A DNA stretch of 64,000 nt from Isochrysis galbana (GCA_018136815.1 CM030932.1:1708793-1772792), one strand, 5' to 3'. Shown: positions 52,550-63,440, counted from the first letter of the stretch. The notes: generated by a model not told the origin, from the sequence alone. A program made the numbers and translations.

Positions 52550-55500
52550 ATGGAGCCGCCTGCCGTGAGCGACGAGGCGCCGTGCCATGCGCCGGGCGAG
52601 AAGGGCGACTGCGCCGCCGAGCAGCCGGCGTGTGCAGGGGACCTCGCAGCCGAAACAGCTGCAAGACACGACGGCACCCTCGCTGCGCCCGCTCTCGGCC
52701 CGTCATCACCTGATGAGGTGGGCACACCTCCTGTGGCCGAGCTCGCTCCATTGGCAGACTCGCAGCACACGAATTCTTCAGGCGGGCAGGGGCTCCCTGC
52801 CGAAGGGTCTGAAGGACCTGTGCCAGAGAAACTCGGTGGAGAATGCGTCGAGGATGCCAAGATTCGGATAGACGGACTGCACTACTGGAGCAGTGTTAAG
52901 GAGGTACGTGACATGCTGAAAAAGCTTGACCTACCGGGCGTCCGCAAGGTGAAAAAGTTGCCAAAAGAAACTCATGGCTTTGTCACGTTTGACTCGGTGG
53001 GGAATCGGTATGCAGCCGAGGCGAAAATCCAAGGGCATGTTTGGAAGAAGTCGACGCTCTCTGTGCAGACCGCTGCAATGCTCGATCCGAACCGCTTTTA
53101 CAAACGACAGGCACATGCTGAGGTAACACGGAGTGGTAAAAGACCCCGCCTTGTATCGGTCGAGTTTGGTGATGGCGACCAGACTGACAAGAATGATGGC
53201 AACATAGTCAACGCAAATGGTGGCATATGCGACGGAAGAGGAACTTCCAGCTCCAAAGACGTACCTCGTGTTGCTGCCGACGCTGTTGTGCCCCTTCGGG
53301 GCATGGCATACGTGGATCAGCTGGCCCAAAAGGGTCGGGCAATGCTAAAAGAGCTGCGCAGACTGCCCGTAGAGATGAGCCATGCCGCAAGAACGTGTGC
53401 GCCTGAGCAGAAGCAGGCTTGGAAGGCGCTTTCTTGGCTGTCAGCCGAGTCCATTAAAGCCAATGATGGGTGCCCATGCCCAGTGGCTCCAGTGGCGGCG
53501 TCACCCATACTCTTGGGCTATCGCAACAAGTGCGAGTTCACGATAGGCTTCAGCACTGAAGGCGTCCCGTGCGTTGGCTTCATGCTCGGCCAGGTATCCG
53601 CAAACCCCCAACACAACTTGTTTTAGAGACTGTTGCGTTTTAGGTGCTGTGTAGTAGACTAGCGTTTCCAAAGGTAGTACTCGTTGGAGCAGCCGGCCTG
53701 GTCATCTCCAGTCGACACGCAAGTGTTCGAGGTGCGATCTTGTGGTGAACTCGGTCGGCGTCACGTAGAGGGCGACGAGTTCCACGGTGTCACGGGCGAT
53801 TGGTGATGCTTTCGAGGATGAATGCGATCAAGCTTTCTGGGGCTCATGTTGTCGAGGGCAGATGGCTCTTGCATGGTGCTCAGGTATCAATCTTGCCCAA
53901 CCTTCTCAGGTGCGGCTGATGGGCGTGGCAGTTGGACCGCCCGACGGTTGTCGCAACGTATCGCCTCAAATGCTGGCGGCCGTTGCGCGTGTCCAGTCGT
54001 ATTTGGAGAACTCAGCTTTGCCACCATACAACAAGTTCACTGGCCAAGGCTTCTGGCGCCTCATGACGGTTCGGCAGACCTTCAACTCAGGGGATCCTCC
54101 AGCGATGCTAATCGTCATTGCAGTACAGCACAGGTGTTCCGAGCTTGCTGGAGACGAGGCGAAGGCCGAGCGAGAGTTGCAAAGTCTTATTGACCATCTG
54201 CAGGTGACTCAAATCCTGAATTTCATTCGATTATCGGCAGTCTCCGCGATAAAGGTTTAAGAGCTCATTTTGTGTTGAGGCTCGCTCCAACTGTTGCCAA
54301 AATCAACTTCTCAATGCCGTCACCGAGCCTTTCTCTGCTTGCTGGAGCATGAGTCTCACTATTTAACACTTGCGATCAATCAGCTCATTCTCCATCGGGC
54401 CGCTTGAACCATTAGGAACCACCATTAGACCCTCCTGTTCGATTAAGTATCGCAACCCAACGATGTGATGGCAGGGGCGAAGCCTCAGGACCGGCGGCGA
54501 TCATTAGCCGCGTCGGGGAAGCCTTTATCGAGGAGTGTCTGCTTGGACTTCGCTTTCGAATCTCAGCTCACTCCTTTTTCCAGGTGGGCATGCAGGCTTG
54601 CGATCTTCCAATGCCGAAGTGCCTGCTACTAGGTGCACGGACACCTGGATGCGAATGGAATCACTTTGGCTCTTGTTGAATCGCACCAAAGCCATTCTTT
54701 GCTGCCCTTCTTCTACCAGCTCATGCGTTGTGTCTAAACTCTTGTGAATCAGGTCAACACTGCCGCTGCAGAGAGGCTGTACACGCTGCTCCGATCGCTT
54801 TGTGAGGTGCGTTTTTTGCTGACGGAGTGCGCAACTGTCGACACGTGCCAACTCGCAATCAACGCATACCTTGCCAATGCATCAACTTTTCGCGTCCTAT
54901 CGTTGTACGTCCCCCATCCGCAGCTCGGCCCCGACACGGTGGTGCTCGACGTGTGTTGTGGAACCGGCACGATTGGCCTGAGCATGGCAGCTATCGCGAA
55001 ACGCATCATTGGGATTGAAGTCAATGACGACGCGGTCACGGACGCAAGGTGCGCACGAGTGCGTCTTGCACACTGTGTAGATCATGAAGATAAGTTCCCA
55101 AGCTGCCGTTAGCATCTATGAACAGCGCCATCAGTGAATCCCACATCGTGACCCCATGCTCAGGGCTAATGCCAAACTCAATGGTATCGACAATGCCATG
55201 TTCATCTCAAGCAAGGCAGAATTGGCTACGCGCAACGTGCTCGAACAGCTCACTGCCGATGAGCGCCGATCCTTGGTCGCCGTGGTTGATCCGCCCCGTG
55301 CTGGACTTCATAATGATGTAATCAAGGCTCTCCGTTCATGTCTTCCACTCAAACGCATCATTTATATTTCTTGCCACGCGCCTGCGTTCGTGCGCAATGC
55401 AATCGGCTTTTGCCGTCCGACGAGTAAAGCCTTCGAGGGCGAACCGTTCATACCTGTTCACGCCTACCCCATGGATATGTTCCCTGATACGGAGCATTGT

Positions 55501-55578
55501 GAACTTGTGGTGGTGTTGGAGCGTCGTGCCGTTCGTCCTCAGCCTGAGTCGGTTCAAGTTGTTGAGAGCCATGTTTAG
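52550..55578 (+). CDS. TRMT2A: TRMT2A-type tRNA (uracil-5-)-methyltransferase, 6 exons
   Basis: This enzyme makes m5U54 in the T-loop of tRNA using S-adenosylmethionine. Exons chosen are 52550-53593, 53910-54203, 54416-54583, 54753-54806, 54924-55048 and 55164-55578, giving 699 aa in one frame. About residues 100-170 form an RRM-like domain (KIRIDGLHYWSSVKEVRDML, HGFVTFDS). Then NKCEFTIGF, GQGFWRLMTVRQTF, LGLRFRISAHSFFQ, VNTAAAERLY, the SAM motif VLDVCCGTGTIGL, IIGIEVN, VVDPPRAGLH and IIYISCHAP. The catalytic Cys is in SCH, where most relatives have SCN. A short coding segment between 54204 and 54415 may be missed, as the region before EPPLDPP looks shortened. ATG 52550 is the first in frame. 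Confidence 0.88.
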
Positions 55579-55889
55579 GTCTGAGTCTTAATTTACTTGA
55601 AAGACAAAAACTCTTGAAGATGCGCCTACTGTTTCTACTGGTAGATGAGCCTATTGTTTATGCACTAGATCACTTCCCCTACAGGAACCTGAGGTCACGT
55701 TCCGTCGAAAGAGGAAAGAGGACCGCCAGATGATTTTAGTTTAAGAAATTCAAATTAAATTGATATCTCTAATTGTAATTGTATATTATTTTACTCTGAA
55801 TTGTGTAGTAAATTGGTATCATCCGCTCAACCCGTTAGAGCTCACTCCCCTTTCCGCTTCCCCCCTCAGTTCCTTTGCTTCGGTATCTA
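55579..55889. other. 3' flank of TRMT2A with a CGTTCCGTC motif
   Basis: CACGTTCCGTCGAAAGAGG lies at 55697, then AT-rich sequence. CCCTCAGTTCCTTTGCTTCGG at 55862 is a variant of the recurring CATTCCTTTTTCTTCGG motif. No gene is supported. Confidence 0.4.
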
Positions 55890-56900
55890 GGGGTTCAGCC
55901 GTTCAGCCCATGTGCACTATACTTTGGGTTTTGTGTTGTATTCAGGCCTTTTGGCATGAATATTTCGGCATGAGCACGAGCCTTCTTCGTTATTTATTTA
56001 CCGTCTTCAACTAAGTTTATACTTGGTTCGCCCATGGGGGGGCACGAGCCCCCCTCTCTCTCCACTCCTCCCCTGCCGTGGGGGAGGAACCACCCATGCT
56101 CCTGGCATGCCTGATGGCTTGCCAGGAGGAGACTGCCCTACTGACCCACTCTCTCAGTGGCAGGCTCGCCTGCCTCGCGCGTCCTGGCCTGTCGTGGCCA
56201 GCCCATCGCTCCAACCCCCCCCCCCCCCCCGGCCCCTGGTCGAAAGGCAGACAAGTGCAAATTGGGGACCCTGAGGCTCAGGAGCGCTAGCGAGGGAGAG
56301 GCAGGGGAGGCCAGGGCCCAGCCCCAGCATCCTCTGCCCCCAGAGCTGGCCTCCAGGAGCCTGTAGGGGTCGCCAGGGGCAGCTGCAGGCCTGCCGCAGG
56401 CGCGCCATCGCGCGTGCCGCAGGGAGGGGAGAGGGCGCGCGGAGAAGGGGGTGGGCGGAGCGAGTTCCGCACCTGTTTACAGGATAAGTCGGGGCTGAGG
56501 CCGCCGCCCATTCGGAGACACAGGAGGAAGGGGGGAAATGATCACCGGGGGGAGGCGCGGGCCACCCGACCATATCTAAGCCCTTCACCCCTATCCCCCT
56601 AGTAGTGCACGGGGGGAGCCGCCAGATGGCGGGGGGAGAAGGGCAAGGGAAGTGGGGGTACGTAGAAAGTTTTCCTACGTGAGTAGAAAGTAGAGGGTCC
56701 ACGGCCGCGTGTGCGGTGAGACTATTAAAAGGCTTATTATTTATATACCGTCTTCCATGTTTGTCGTGGTCGCGCCAGGCGTGCAGATTCGGATTCTCCC
56801 TGCCTGGGCTTAAGTCCTGGTTCCCCGATTTTCGTCTCGAAATTCGAGGATTTGAGTTTTATTTTTACCGTTACGGTAATTGTGCACGCGTTTACGGTAA
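55890..56900 (+). repeat. Family G copy split by a family A insertion
   Basis: The two parts (55890-56008 and 56756-56900) read in order as the reverse complement of 59830-60000: TTCAGGCCTTTTGGCATGAA, GAGCACGAGCCTTCT, TTTGTCGTGG and GTGCAGATTCGGATTCTCCC. The family A element lies between them. Confidence 0.75.
56009..56736 (+). mobile_element. Family A retroposon, full length, with an empty-site homologue in the window
   Basis: Target duplications are TTATTTATTTACCGTCTTC (55990-56008) and the same with one mismatch (56737-56755). It opens AACTAAGTTTATACTTGG and ends GCGGTGAGACTATTAAAAGG. The family G copy at 59830-60000 lacks the insertion at the corresponding place. Confidence 0.87.
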
Positions 56901-57902
56901 TGAATGCAGGCAACAGAACTGGGCCCCTCGCATTCAGACCCCCCCCCCCCTGCATCCCCCCCCCCCCCCCCCCGTGTAGGGTCCAGGCCCGGGGGCCTTC
57001 CCTGATGGAGCGTCCCTCTGGTGTGGTGTGTCGTGTGTCTGGTGTGGCTGTGGGGTGTTGTGTGTGTGTGTGTGTGTGTTGCATGCTGTCAACCAGCATG
57101 CTGGTCGTGCTCTCTTCGTTTTCGGTGGTGCGCGGGCGTGGCCCGCTGGCTCTTGTGCCCACCGGGCTGGGGGGGGTCGTCCTGGCGCGGTCGCTTCGGC
57201 GACAACAGCGTGTCCATGCTGAAAGCTTCGTCCATCGCGGCGAGGGCCGCGGCAGCGAGGGCGGGAGGCGGCGCGCGCTCCATGACCCTATCAGTTGACT
57301 GATAGTTGTGTTAGTGCAAGTCTAGTGAGAGTAGAGGTAATAACGCTCAAGAAAGTGAAAGTGTTTTGTGTTTAGTTTACCAGCTGATATTAGTATATTA
57401 TATGACGGAACATACAACATACGGGCTCGCCCAAGCCCGTCTTCCCGCCTAGCGTCTCCGAAGTCGTTCCCTCCACCGCGCCTGCCGCCGGTGTGGCTCC
57501 CTCCTCATTGCCCTCAGACCTCAGACCCGATAGGTCATTCCAATTCGGCATCTATTTGTGTGTGAGGATTGAGGATCGAGGATTGATTGGGATTGGGGTT
57601 GGGGTGCGATAGTGATAGCTGGCAGAATGCTGGAGAAGAGTTTATGTGGCATAACGGAGCAAGGGAAGCTCGCTGTGATGGGGTGCCCCGTCCCAGAGGG
57701 CCAGAGAGCTTGCTCTCTCTGTGTGCGAGTCCTTTGTCCTATGTCCTCGTTTCTTGTTTGTCGTTTGGCGCAGTGCGCAGCGCGCCAGGATAAGCCATTT
57801 TCTTAACTTTAAAAGTAGTCGTTCTGTCCTCGGTACCTTGAGTAGAGAGACACACCAGCGCGCACGCGCGCACGTCTCTCCTCGGCCGCTCCGTCGACCG
57901 CC
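56901..57902. other. Intergenic region upstream of KRR1
   Basis: C-runs at 56940-56973 and a (TG)n run at 57060-57080 are present. GCGCGCTCCATGACCCTATCAGTT at 57271 recurs at 24881 as part of a family A-like centre. No gene is supported; the KRR1 promoter should lie in the right-hand part. Confidence 0.4.
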
Positions 57903-58958
57903 ATGGGTAAAATGAAGAACCTTGACAAGCCGTGGGAAGACGACAGTGTGGACCATTGGAAGACTGAAGCGTTCGCACAGGGGGACATGACGGGGCCTCT
58001 CCTTGAAGAATCTTCCTTCGCTGTCCTCTTCCCTGCATACCGTGAGACCTATTTACGTGACGTGTGGCCACAGGTGACGTCAGCGCTCAAGGAGCATGGC
58101 ATCTCATGCCAGCTCGACTTGATCGAGGGTTCAATGACTGTGAGCACGACGCGCAAGACCTGGGATCCTTACATCATTCTCAAGGCGCGCGACTTGATCA
58201 AGCTGCTCGCGCGCTCCGTACACCTCACGCAGGCACTCAAGGTACTACAGGATGATGTTTTCTGTGACATCATTAAGGTAGGAGGGCTTTGCCCTAACCA
58301 GGAGCGGTTTATCAAGCGGCGCGACCGGCTACTCGGGCCGAATGGGTCGACTCTCAAGGCAATCGAGATCCTCACTGGCTGCTACGTCATGGTGCAGGGC
58401 AACACTGTGTCAGTTATGGGTCCGCACAAGGGTCTCAAGCAGGTGCGCAAGCTTGTTGAGGACTGCTTCCGGAACTACCATCCTGTATACCACATCAAGG
58501 CGATGATGATCAAGCGCGAGCTCGAGCGCGACCCGGCACTCCAGAATGAGTCATGGGAACGATTCCTTCCTAAATTTAAGAAGCAAAATGTACAGCGCAA
58601 GAAGAAGAAGGCTAAGGCGGAGCACAAGGAGAAGGAGTACACTCCTTTCCCACCTGCACCTATACCACGTAAGGTGGACCTGCAGCTCGAGTCTGGCGAG
58701 TACTTTCTATCTGCTGAACAAAAGCGAACACGAAAGCAGGAAGCACGCGACAAGAAACAGGCCGAGGCCTCGGCGGCGAGCTCTGCACGGAGGCAAGAGC
58801 GTTATGTTGCACCAAAGGAGAAGATTGCGGTTGGCGGCAGTAGGGCAGGGAAGGAAAAGAAGATGGAGGAGCGTAGCGCGGCAGAGATCGCCGTGTCAAT
58901 CAAGGAGAAGGAGGCAAGGGCTCGGAAGCGGCGCGCGCGTGGTGGCCATGGCTCATGA
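57903..58958 (+). CDS. KRR1: KRR1 small-subunit processome component
   Basis: It encodes 351 aa in a single exon, with ATG in a good context (CCGCCATGG). KRR1 is a nucleolar KH-type protein needed for early 18S rRNA processing and 40S assembly. Seen here: W(E/K)DDSVDHWK near the N terminus, [14 protein letters not shown], the KRR1 block [19 protein letters not shown], then the degenerate KH region [17 protein letters not shown] with [19 protein letters not shown] and [20 protein letters not shown]. The C-terminal half is Lys/Glu-rich and coiled ([32 protein letters not shown]). Length agrees with the family. I found no intron, unlike most neighbours. Confidence 0.95.
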   Translation: MGKMKNLDKPWEDDSVDHWKTEAFAQGDMTGPLLEESSFAVLFPAYRETYLRDVWPQVTSALKEHGISCQLDLIEGSMTVSTTRKTWDPYIILKARDLIKLLARSVHLTQALKVLQDDVFCDIIKVGGLCPNQERFIKRRDRLLGPNGSTLKAIEILTGCYVMVQGNTVSVMGPHKGLKQVRKLVEDCFRNYHPVYHIKAMMIKRELERDPALQNESWERFLPKFKKQNVQRKKKKAKAEHKEKEYTPFPPAPIPRKVDLQLESGEYFLSAEQKRTRKQEARDKKQAEASAASSARRQERYVAPKEKIAVGGSRAGKEKKMEERSAAEIAVSIKEKEARARKRRARGGHGS

Positions 58959-59334
58959 GCCGGTGCGATGATGCACCCCGGCGTCCATGTGATGTGCAAA
59001 GGCTCTACAATATCCGTTTTTCTTTCTTTCCATGTCTTTTTCGTCTAGTCTCCAGGGCTTGACGCACGTTTGTAGGGCGGTCGAACAGGGGCTTTTCAAC
59101 TACTAGCAAGGGTTGGGCTGCATTTTTTGACCGCGGCGCGATGCCCAATAAAAACCTCCACGGGGGCCACCTGCCACTACGAAAAAACACTTGCGCTCCT
59201 TGAGCATTAGTACCTCTACTCTCACTAGACTTGCACTAACACGCCAAGCCACGACACACATGACCGCACCAAGTCCCAAGGCACAAACAAAACTAAATAA
59301 GCACCTGATTATACCTCCCCCCCCTCGCAAGCCC
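58959..59334. other. 3' flank of KRR1
   Basis: No gene is supported. A minus-strand T/C-rich segment precedes the family A block. Confidence 0.35.
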
Positions 59335-59820
59335 CCGGCTCCCGTTAGACGGCCTCCAGGAGCCTCCAGGGATCGCCAGGGATCGCCGGAGGCGCAGCTG
59401 GAGGCCTGCCGCAGGCGCGCCATCGCGCGGGCCGCAGGAGAGGGGGGAGAGAGCGCGGAGAAGGGGGTGGGCGGAGCGACACCGAAAAATTGGTAAGTCC
59501 CGCGCCTGTTTACAAGATAAGTCGGGACCGAGGCCGCCGCCCACCCGGACGGAGACACAGGAGGAACGGAGACACAGGAGGAAGGGGGGAAATGATCACC
59601 GGGGGGGGGGGGGGGCGCGGGCCACCGGACCATATCTAAGCCCTTCATTCAACCCTATTCCCCCTAGTAGTGCATGGGGGGGAGTCGCCTGATGGCGGGG
59701 GGGGGGAAGGGCCGGGGGAGTGGGGGTGTAGAAAGTTTTTGCTGCGTGAAAAGAAAGCAGAAGCAGAGGGTCCACGGCCGCGTATGCACCGTATGCGGTG
59801 AGAATCTTAAAAGGTGCATA
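59335..59820 (+). repeat. Family A copy, 5'-truncated
   Basis: It begins within the element (GGCCTCCAGGAGCCTCCAGG). It continues CGCAGGCGCGCCATCGCGCG, GGAGAAGGGGGTGGGCGGAGC, ACAAGATAAGTCGGGACCGAGG, CCGGACCATATCTAAGCCC and CCCCCTAGTAGTGCATGG, and ends TGCGGTGAGAATCTTAAAAGG. The head with AACTAAGTTTATACTTGG is missing; 5' truncation is typical of LINE-mobilised copies. Confidence 0.8.
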
Positions 59821-59829
59821 TAGTAGGTT

Positions 59830-60000
59830 ATGCGAACCAGAACAAGGACTTGAGCCCAGGGAGAATCCGAATCTGCATGCCTTGCGTAACCACGACGAAC
59901 ATAGAGGTCGGTGTATAAATTAGAAGGCTCGTGCTCATGGCGAAATATTCATGCCAAAAGGCCTGAATACAAGAGGCGCGGCCCTTGGTTTTTTGTGCGC
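59830..60000 (-). repeat. Family G copy without insertion (empty site)
   Basis: The reverse complement reads GGCATGAATATTTCGCCATG, GAGCACGAGCCTTCT, a short AT-rich stretch, TTCGTCGTGG and CATGCAGATTCGGATTCTCC. It aligns to both halves of 55890-56900 without the 728-bp element. Confidence 0.75.
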
Positions 60001-60080
60001 CTTTGGCACAAACAACCCCCCCCTCCAGGATCGAAGGTTGTTAAAATTGAGTGTTTGACCACCCTATAGCCTATAGTCAA

Positions 60081-60240
60081 CGTCCGCATCGATAATTGTG
60101 AGGTGTATAATGTTCGGGAGAAAAAGAGCACAAGTAAGCGCCGGCGAACGCACGCATGGGAGTAAATAAATGTCCACATCGAGAACAGTGAGGTTTATAA
60201 TATCCGGACTAGGAGCCAGCACGGGCGAACGCATGCGTGG
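60081..60240 (+). repeat. Diverged tandem duplication, period about 90 bp
   Basis: CGTCCGCATCGATAATTGTG with AGGTGTATAATGTTCGGG (60081) is repeated as TGTCCACATCGAGAACAGTG with AGGTTTATAATATCCGG (60171). Both units end near GGCGAACGCAYGCRTGGG. Confidence 0.6.
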
Positions 60241-60338
60241 GGCCAACGAGCGCGCATGCGCATGCGCGCAGCAAATCAACCCTTTCTCTTGCTGCCTCGA
60301 TTCGCCCTCTCCGACCCACCTGAGGTGGCAAGCCATTC

Positions 60339-60367
60339 AGGGGTTCACCGGATGGATTTTGCATCCG
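60339..60367. other. Perfect 9-bp hairpin downstream of BCAT
   Basis: CACCGGATG and CATCCGGTG are exact inverted repeats separated by 7 nt (GATTTTG). The hairpin is about 175 bp beyond the BCAT stop. Function is unknown; chance is possible. Confidence 0.35.
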
Positions 60368-60538
60368 GTGGACTCGCATTTCGGCGGCCACACTTCGGCG
60401 CATCCATCGTACTTACCCTTTCTAATACGTGCAAGAGCATGGATCAGCCAGGTGCAAAACATCGCATCTGCCAATAAGAATTGGAGTGAGAGAGATGGCT
60501 GGACTGAGTGGGATGTATCTCGAATGAGAGAACTAATC

Positions 60539-61853
60539 TCACTTAGATGGCGGATTGTGCGGTTTTTCGCACACGGTACGTGTCACCCCAAGGTTGTCCT
60601 CGGCCTCGCCAGCCTGAACTGCTGTAATCATGTCATAAAGCTTTGCAATCGTGTCGAACGTGTGATACTTGTAGACGGTATCTCCCCTGGTGATGGACTG
60701 GATGGGCGTAAGTACAACTGCTGTACCGCAAGCTGCCACTTCTTTGAACGTGCCAGCTTCCGCCATACTAATAGGCCTCTCCTCGACCTTGAGCCCAAGC
60801 TGACGTGCGGTTGCGAGCACCACTCCCTTGGTGCAGGATGGCAGAATCGAGGGCGACGTAGGAGTCACCACAGTGCCGTCTTGCGTCACGCCGATAAAAT
60901 TGGAAGTCGAAAACTCTTCAATGTATGTCTGCAGGCATGGAGAAAGAAAGATGATGAAATATTGCTTGCAAGAGCTGGCGCATTTGGAGAGCCCATGTCC
61001 TCACCTGTGTAGCCGCGTCGAGGTAAAGGCAGACAGGAAATCCACGTTCCTTAGCCATGATAGAAGGCAGCACATCCGGTGCATAATTTCCTGCGCACTT
61101 AATGCCTCCCACTCCACGAGGTGCAGCACGGTCAAATTCGTCGATGACAAGGGCGTCAATGGGCTCCAAGCCACCTTTGTAGTACGCGCCCACGGGCGAG
61201 GCGATGACGCAAAATGTGTAGTGTGGAGCGGCACCCAAACCAAGCTTCTCGCCGTGGCCAAAGAGGAAGGGGCGTAGGTACATCGCACCCCCGTACCCAT
61301 AAGGTGGCACATAGTCGACATTGTCGCGGACGGCGCGATCGACAGCCTCCTCAAATAACTCAGTGGGCACGACCGGCATGGCAAGGCGTTCGGCGCCGCG
61401 TTTCAGACGTGCTGCGTTCGCTTTCGAGTTGAAGATGCGGACCTACAAACGCAAAGAGTCTTCCATGAGGGCGATCCGCATTCCTGGTCTTGTTGAAGCA
61501 CACACTCAGGCGGCAAGATTGCATATTAGCATGGGCCACATCCGCACCTTGCCGTCCTTGCAGTGGAAAGCCTTCAATCCTTCAAAAAGTGCCTGGCCGT
61601 AGTGGAGGACGTTGGAAAGGCCATGGATGCTGATGTTGAAATCGGAGGTGCTTGTGCCTGAGTTCCACTGCTGCCCGTCCCAGTCGTACCTGATCATTGC
61701 CTTTGTGGGAGTCGCGGAAAAGCCGAGCTTCTCCCACTGGGGCAGCGGCGGCGCGGTGACGAATTTGGCCTCATGAGTGCGCGTAGCGGCGTACGCCGGA
61801 CTCAGCCGCACAGGCGCGCGCAGGGCCACGCGGGACGCAGTGCGGGTGAGCAT
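60539..61853 (-). CDS. BCAT: Branched-chain amino-acid aminotransferase, 3 exons, mitochondrial-type leader
   Basis: This class IV PLP enzyme interconverts Leu/Ile/Val and their 2-oxo acids using glutamate. Minus-strand exons are 61853-61548, 61442-61005 and 60928-60539, all in phase 0, giving 377 aa. The first in-frame ATG is 61853. The leader MLTRTASRVALRAPVRLSPA is Arg-rich, Ala-rich and lacks acids, as in mitochondrial presequences. Family signatures are LHYGQALFEGLKAF, YVPPYGYGGAMYLRPF, the PLP lysine in GGIKCAGNYAPDVLPS, VCLYLDAATQ, FSTSNFIGV and EVAACGTAVVLTPI. The C terminus (CEKPHNPPSK) stops at 60539. Introns have GTGCGG/GTGAGG donors and TAG/CAG acceptors. Identity is secure. Confidence 0.95.
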
Positions 61854-62302
61854 GGGTGTGGCGCGTCTCAGTGGCCGGAGGTTCGCTCGGCCACGCGAGA
61901 GGGCGAGGGTCACTGAGAGTCGAGAAGGAGGGAGTATACTGATAGAGAGTATACTGATAGAGAGTATGACGCGGCTCGACGGACCGGAGTCTCTCTTTCT
62001 TTCTACTACTACTATGTACTCCTAGAGAGTACTCTACTACTACTAGTGGAGTGCTGCTAGAGTACTACTCTGAGCTTAGGCTCTCCTTTCTATCTATCCG
62101 GGTGGACTACTCAACTACTCTAGAATGCCTGTAGGATACTGTGGAATTTCCTGAGGTACACGCAAAGTCGCGTTCCGTCAAAAGAGGGCCAGGTGATAGT
62201 TTTGTTTTCACTCAGAATGTTATGTTAGTACAAGGACGCGGCGCGTGCGCATAGCAACTTTTCCCCCACGGTACCCCACTCCACGGAAACACCTGCATCG
62301 GC
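61854..62302. other. BCAT upstream region and family C-related sequence
   Basis: A short tandem repeat (GAGTATACTGATA, 61930-61966) and ACTACTACTA runs (61996-62065) lie in the likely BCAT promoter. At 62165 GTCGCGTTCCGTCAAAAGAG begins a stretch resembling 38130, followed by CGCGGCGCGTGCGCATAGCAAC, a family C piece. Confidence 0.45.
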
Positions 62303-63224
62303 CTAAGTTTTCATCTTCTTCGTCTTTTTCTCACACTCACACCCCTCGTCCTCGATCCTGTTGTCAATGTCGTTCTGTTGGCACGGCGACCATGTCGCTT
62401 GGCTGATCCTGGGTGGCGAGGTCCGTGATGCGTGCGAGGACGGCCTTCTGGTCCTCCATCCAGAGTTTGCCAGCTGCTCGGCGCACTTGCACCATGGGAC
62501 TCGTTTCATCGTACGCGACCGCCGTGATGTATTCCATGCAGAGGTACGAGGTACGCGACGGCGGCCTCGTCTCCAATGTAGTTGGTCTTTGGGATCTTCT
62601 CGTACTCGTCGGAGTAGTCGCCGACGAGCATGAGTTTTGCCTTGCACCAACGGCCCATGTATGGCTCGATGAGTGCCCACATCGACGGGTAGCGTTCCTT
62701 GGCCAAATCCACGTGGAAGTCTCCACATCCACGGCCCATGCCGGAGGCGGCGTGACGAGCAGCATCGCCAGGATGGCACCGCTCATGCCCTCCTCCATGT
62801 GTTCGCAGAACTTGAGGGCTGGGCTCCGGATCTCCTCGTAGGTGCGGTGACCGAGTCGCTTGGCGAGGAAGACAAAGTACAGACCTTGGAGATTGCTTGC
62901 GAGGGCGCGCCGGCAGCTAGCGCGGAATGCGGTTCTTGCGGGGAGCTCATGGAGCTTTCCTCGGGGGTGACTACGGGCATGGTGATCGACGCACGGGGGC
63001 GAGGGACCGAGGGCACGGCGGGGCAGCGTGGGAGGGCGCGAGGCCGATCTCGGAGCGAGATCGCGTCCTTTCCCTCGCGGAGCGCGGAGAGACCCCCCAC
63101 AAGATATCTTGGGACCGGAGAATGTTTTGGACGAATCTTCCTGCCGTCGGCCGAGGAGAGGAGGACGGAGAGAGAGAGAGAGAGAGTCTCGCAGGGCGAC
63201 TGCAGAACGAAAAGTCGAAGTCAT
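62303..63224 (-). pseudogene. Decayed coding region of unknown function, repeated in part at 38270
   Basis: On the minus strand, stretches of clearly protein-like sequence lie in different frames in a consistent order: GLYFVFLAKRLGHRTYEEIR...CEHMEEGMSGAILAMLL, then DFHVDLAKERYPSMWALIEP...AKLMLVGDYSDEYEKIPK, then MEYITAVAYDETSP...LWMEDQKAVLARITDL. Good introns between them are not seen, so decay by frameshift is likely. I recognise no family. The 3' end is duplicated at 38270-38405, each time beside a GTCGCGTTCCGTC motif, suggesting that it travels with a repeat. Confidence 0.4.
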
Positions 63225-63231
63225 GCCGGTT

Positions 63232-63440
63232 TATTACCTTAAACGAGCCAACAATTATAGTAACAGAAAAAACAAAATTCGAATCGCAAATTTCGAGACC
63301 AAAATCTGAAAACCTGGACTTAAGACCATGGGGAATCCGAATCTGTGTGTCTGGTGCGTCAGTGGCAACACGGGGAACTGTTCAATTGTAACTGTGAGCG
63401 CGTACCTTACACGATTATTCATGCCTACAGCCTTCAGATG
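63232..63440 (-). repeat. Family G copy, reverse orientation
   Basis: TTACCTTAAACGAGCCAAC, CGCAAATTTCGAGACCAAAA and CCATGGGGAATCCGAATCTG are the reverse complement of 26515-26745, well conserved in order and spacing. Confidence 0.75.

Noticed and set aside
60170-61012. Plus-strand frame of 280 codons over the end of BCAT
   Set aside because: It is the complement of two BCAT exons and an intron; composition is unnatural.
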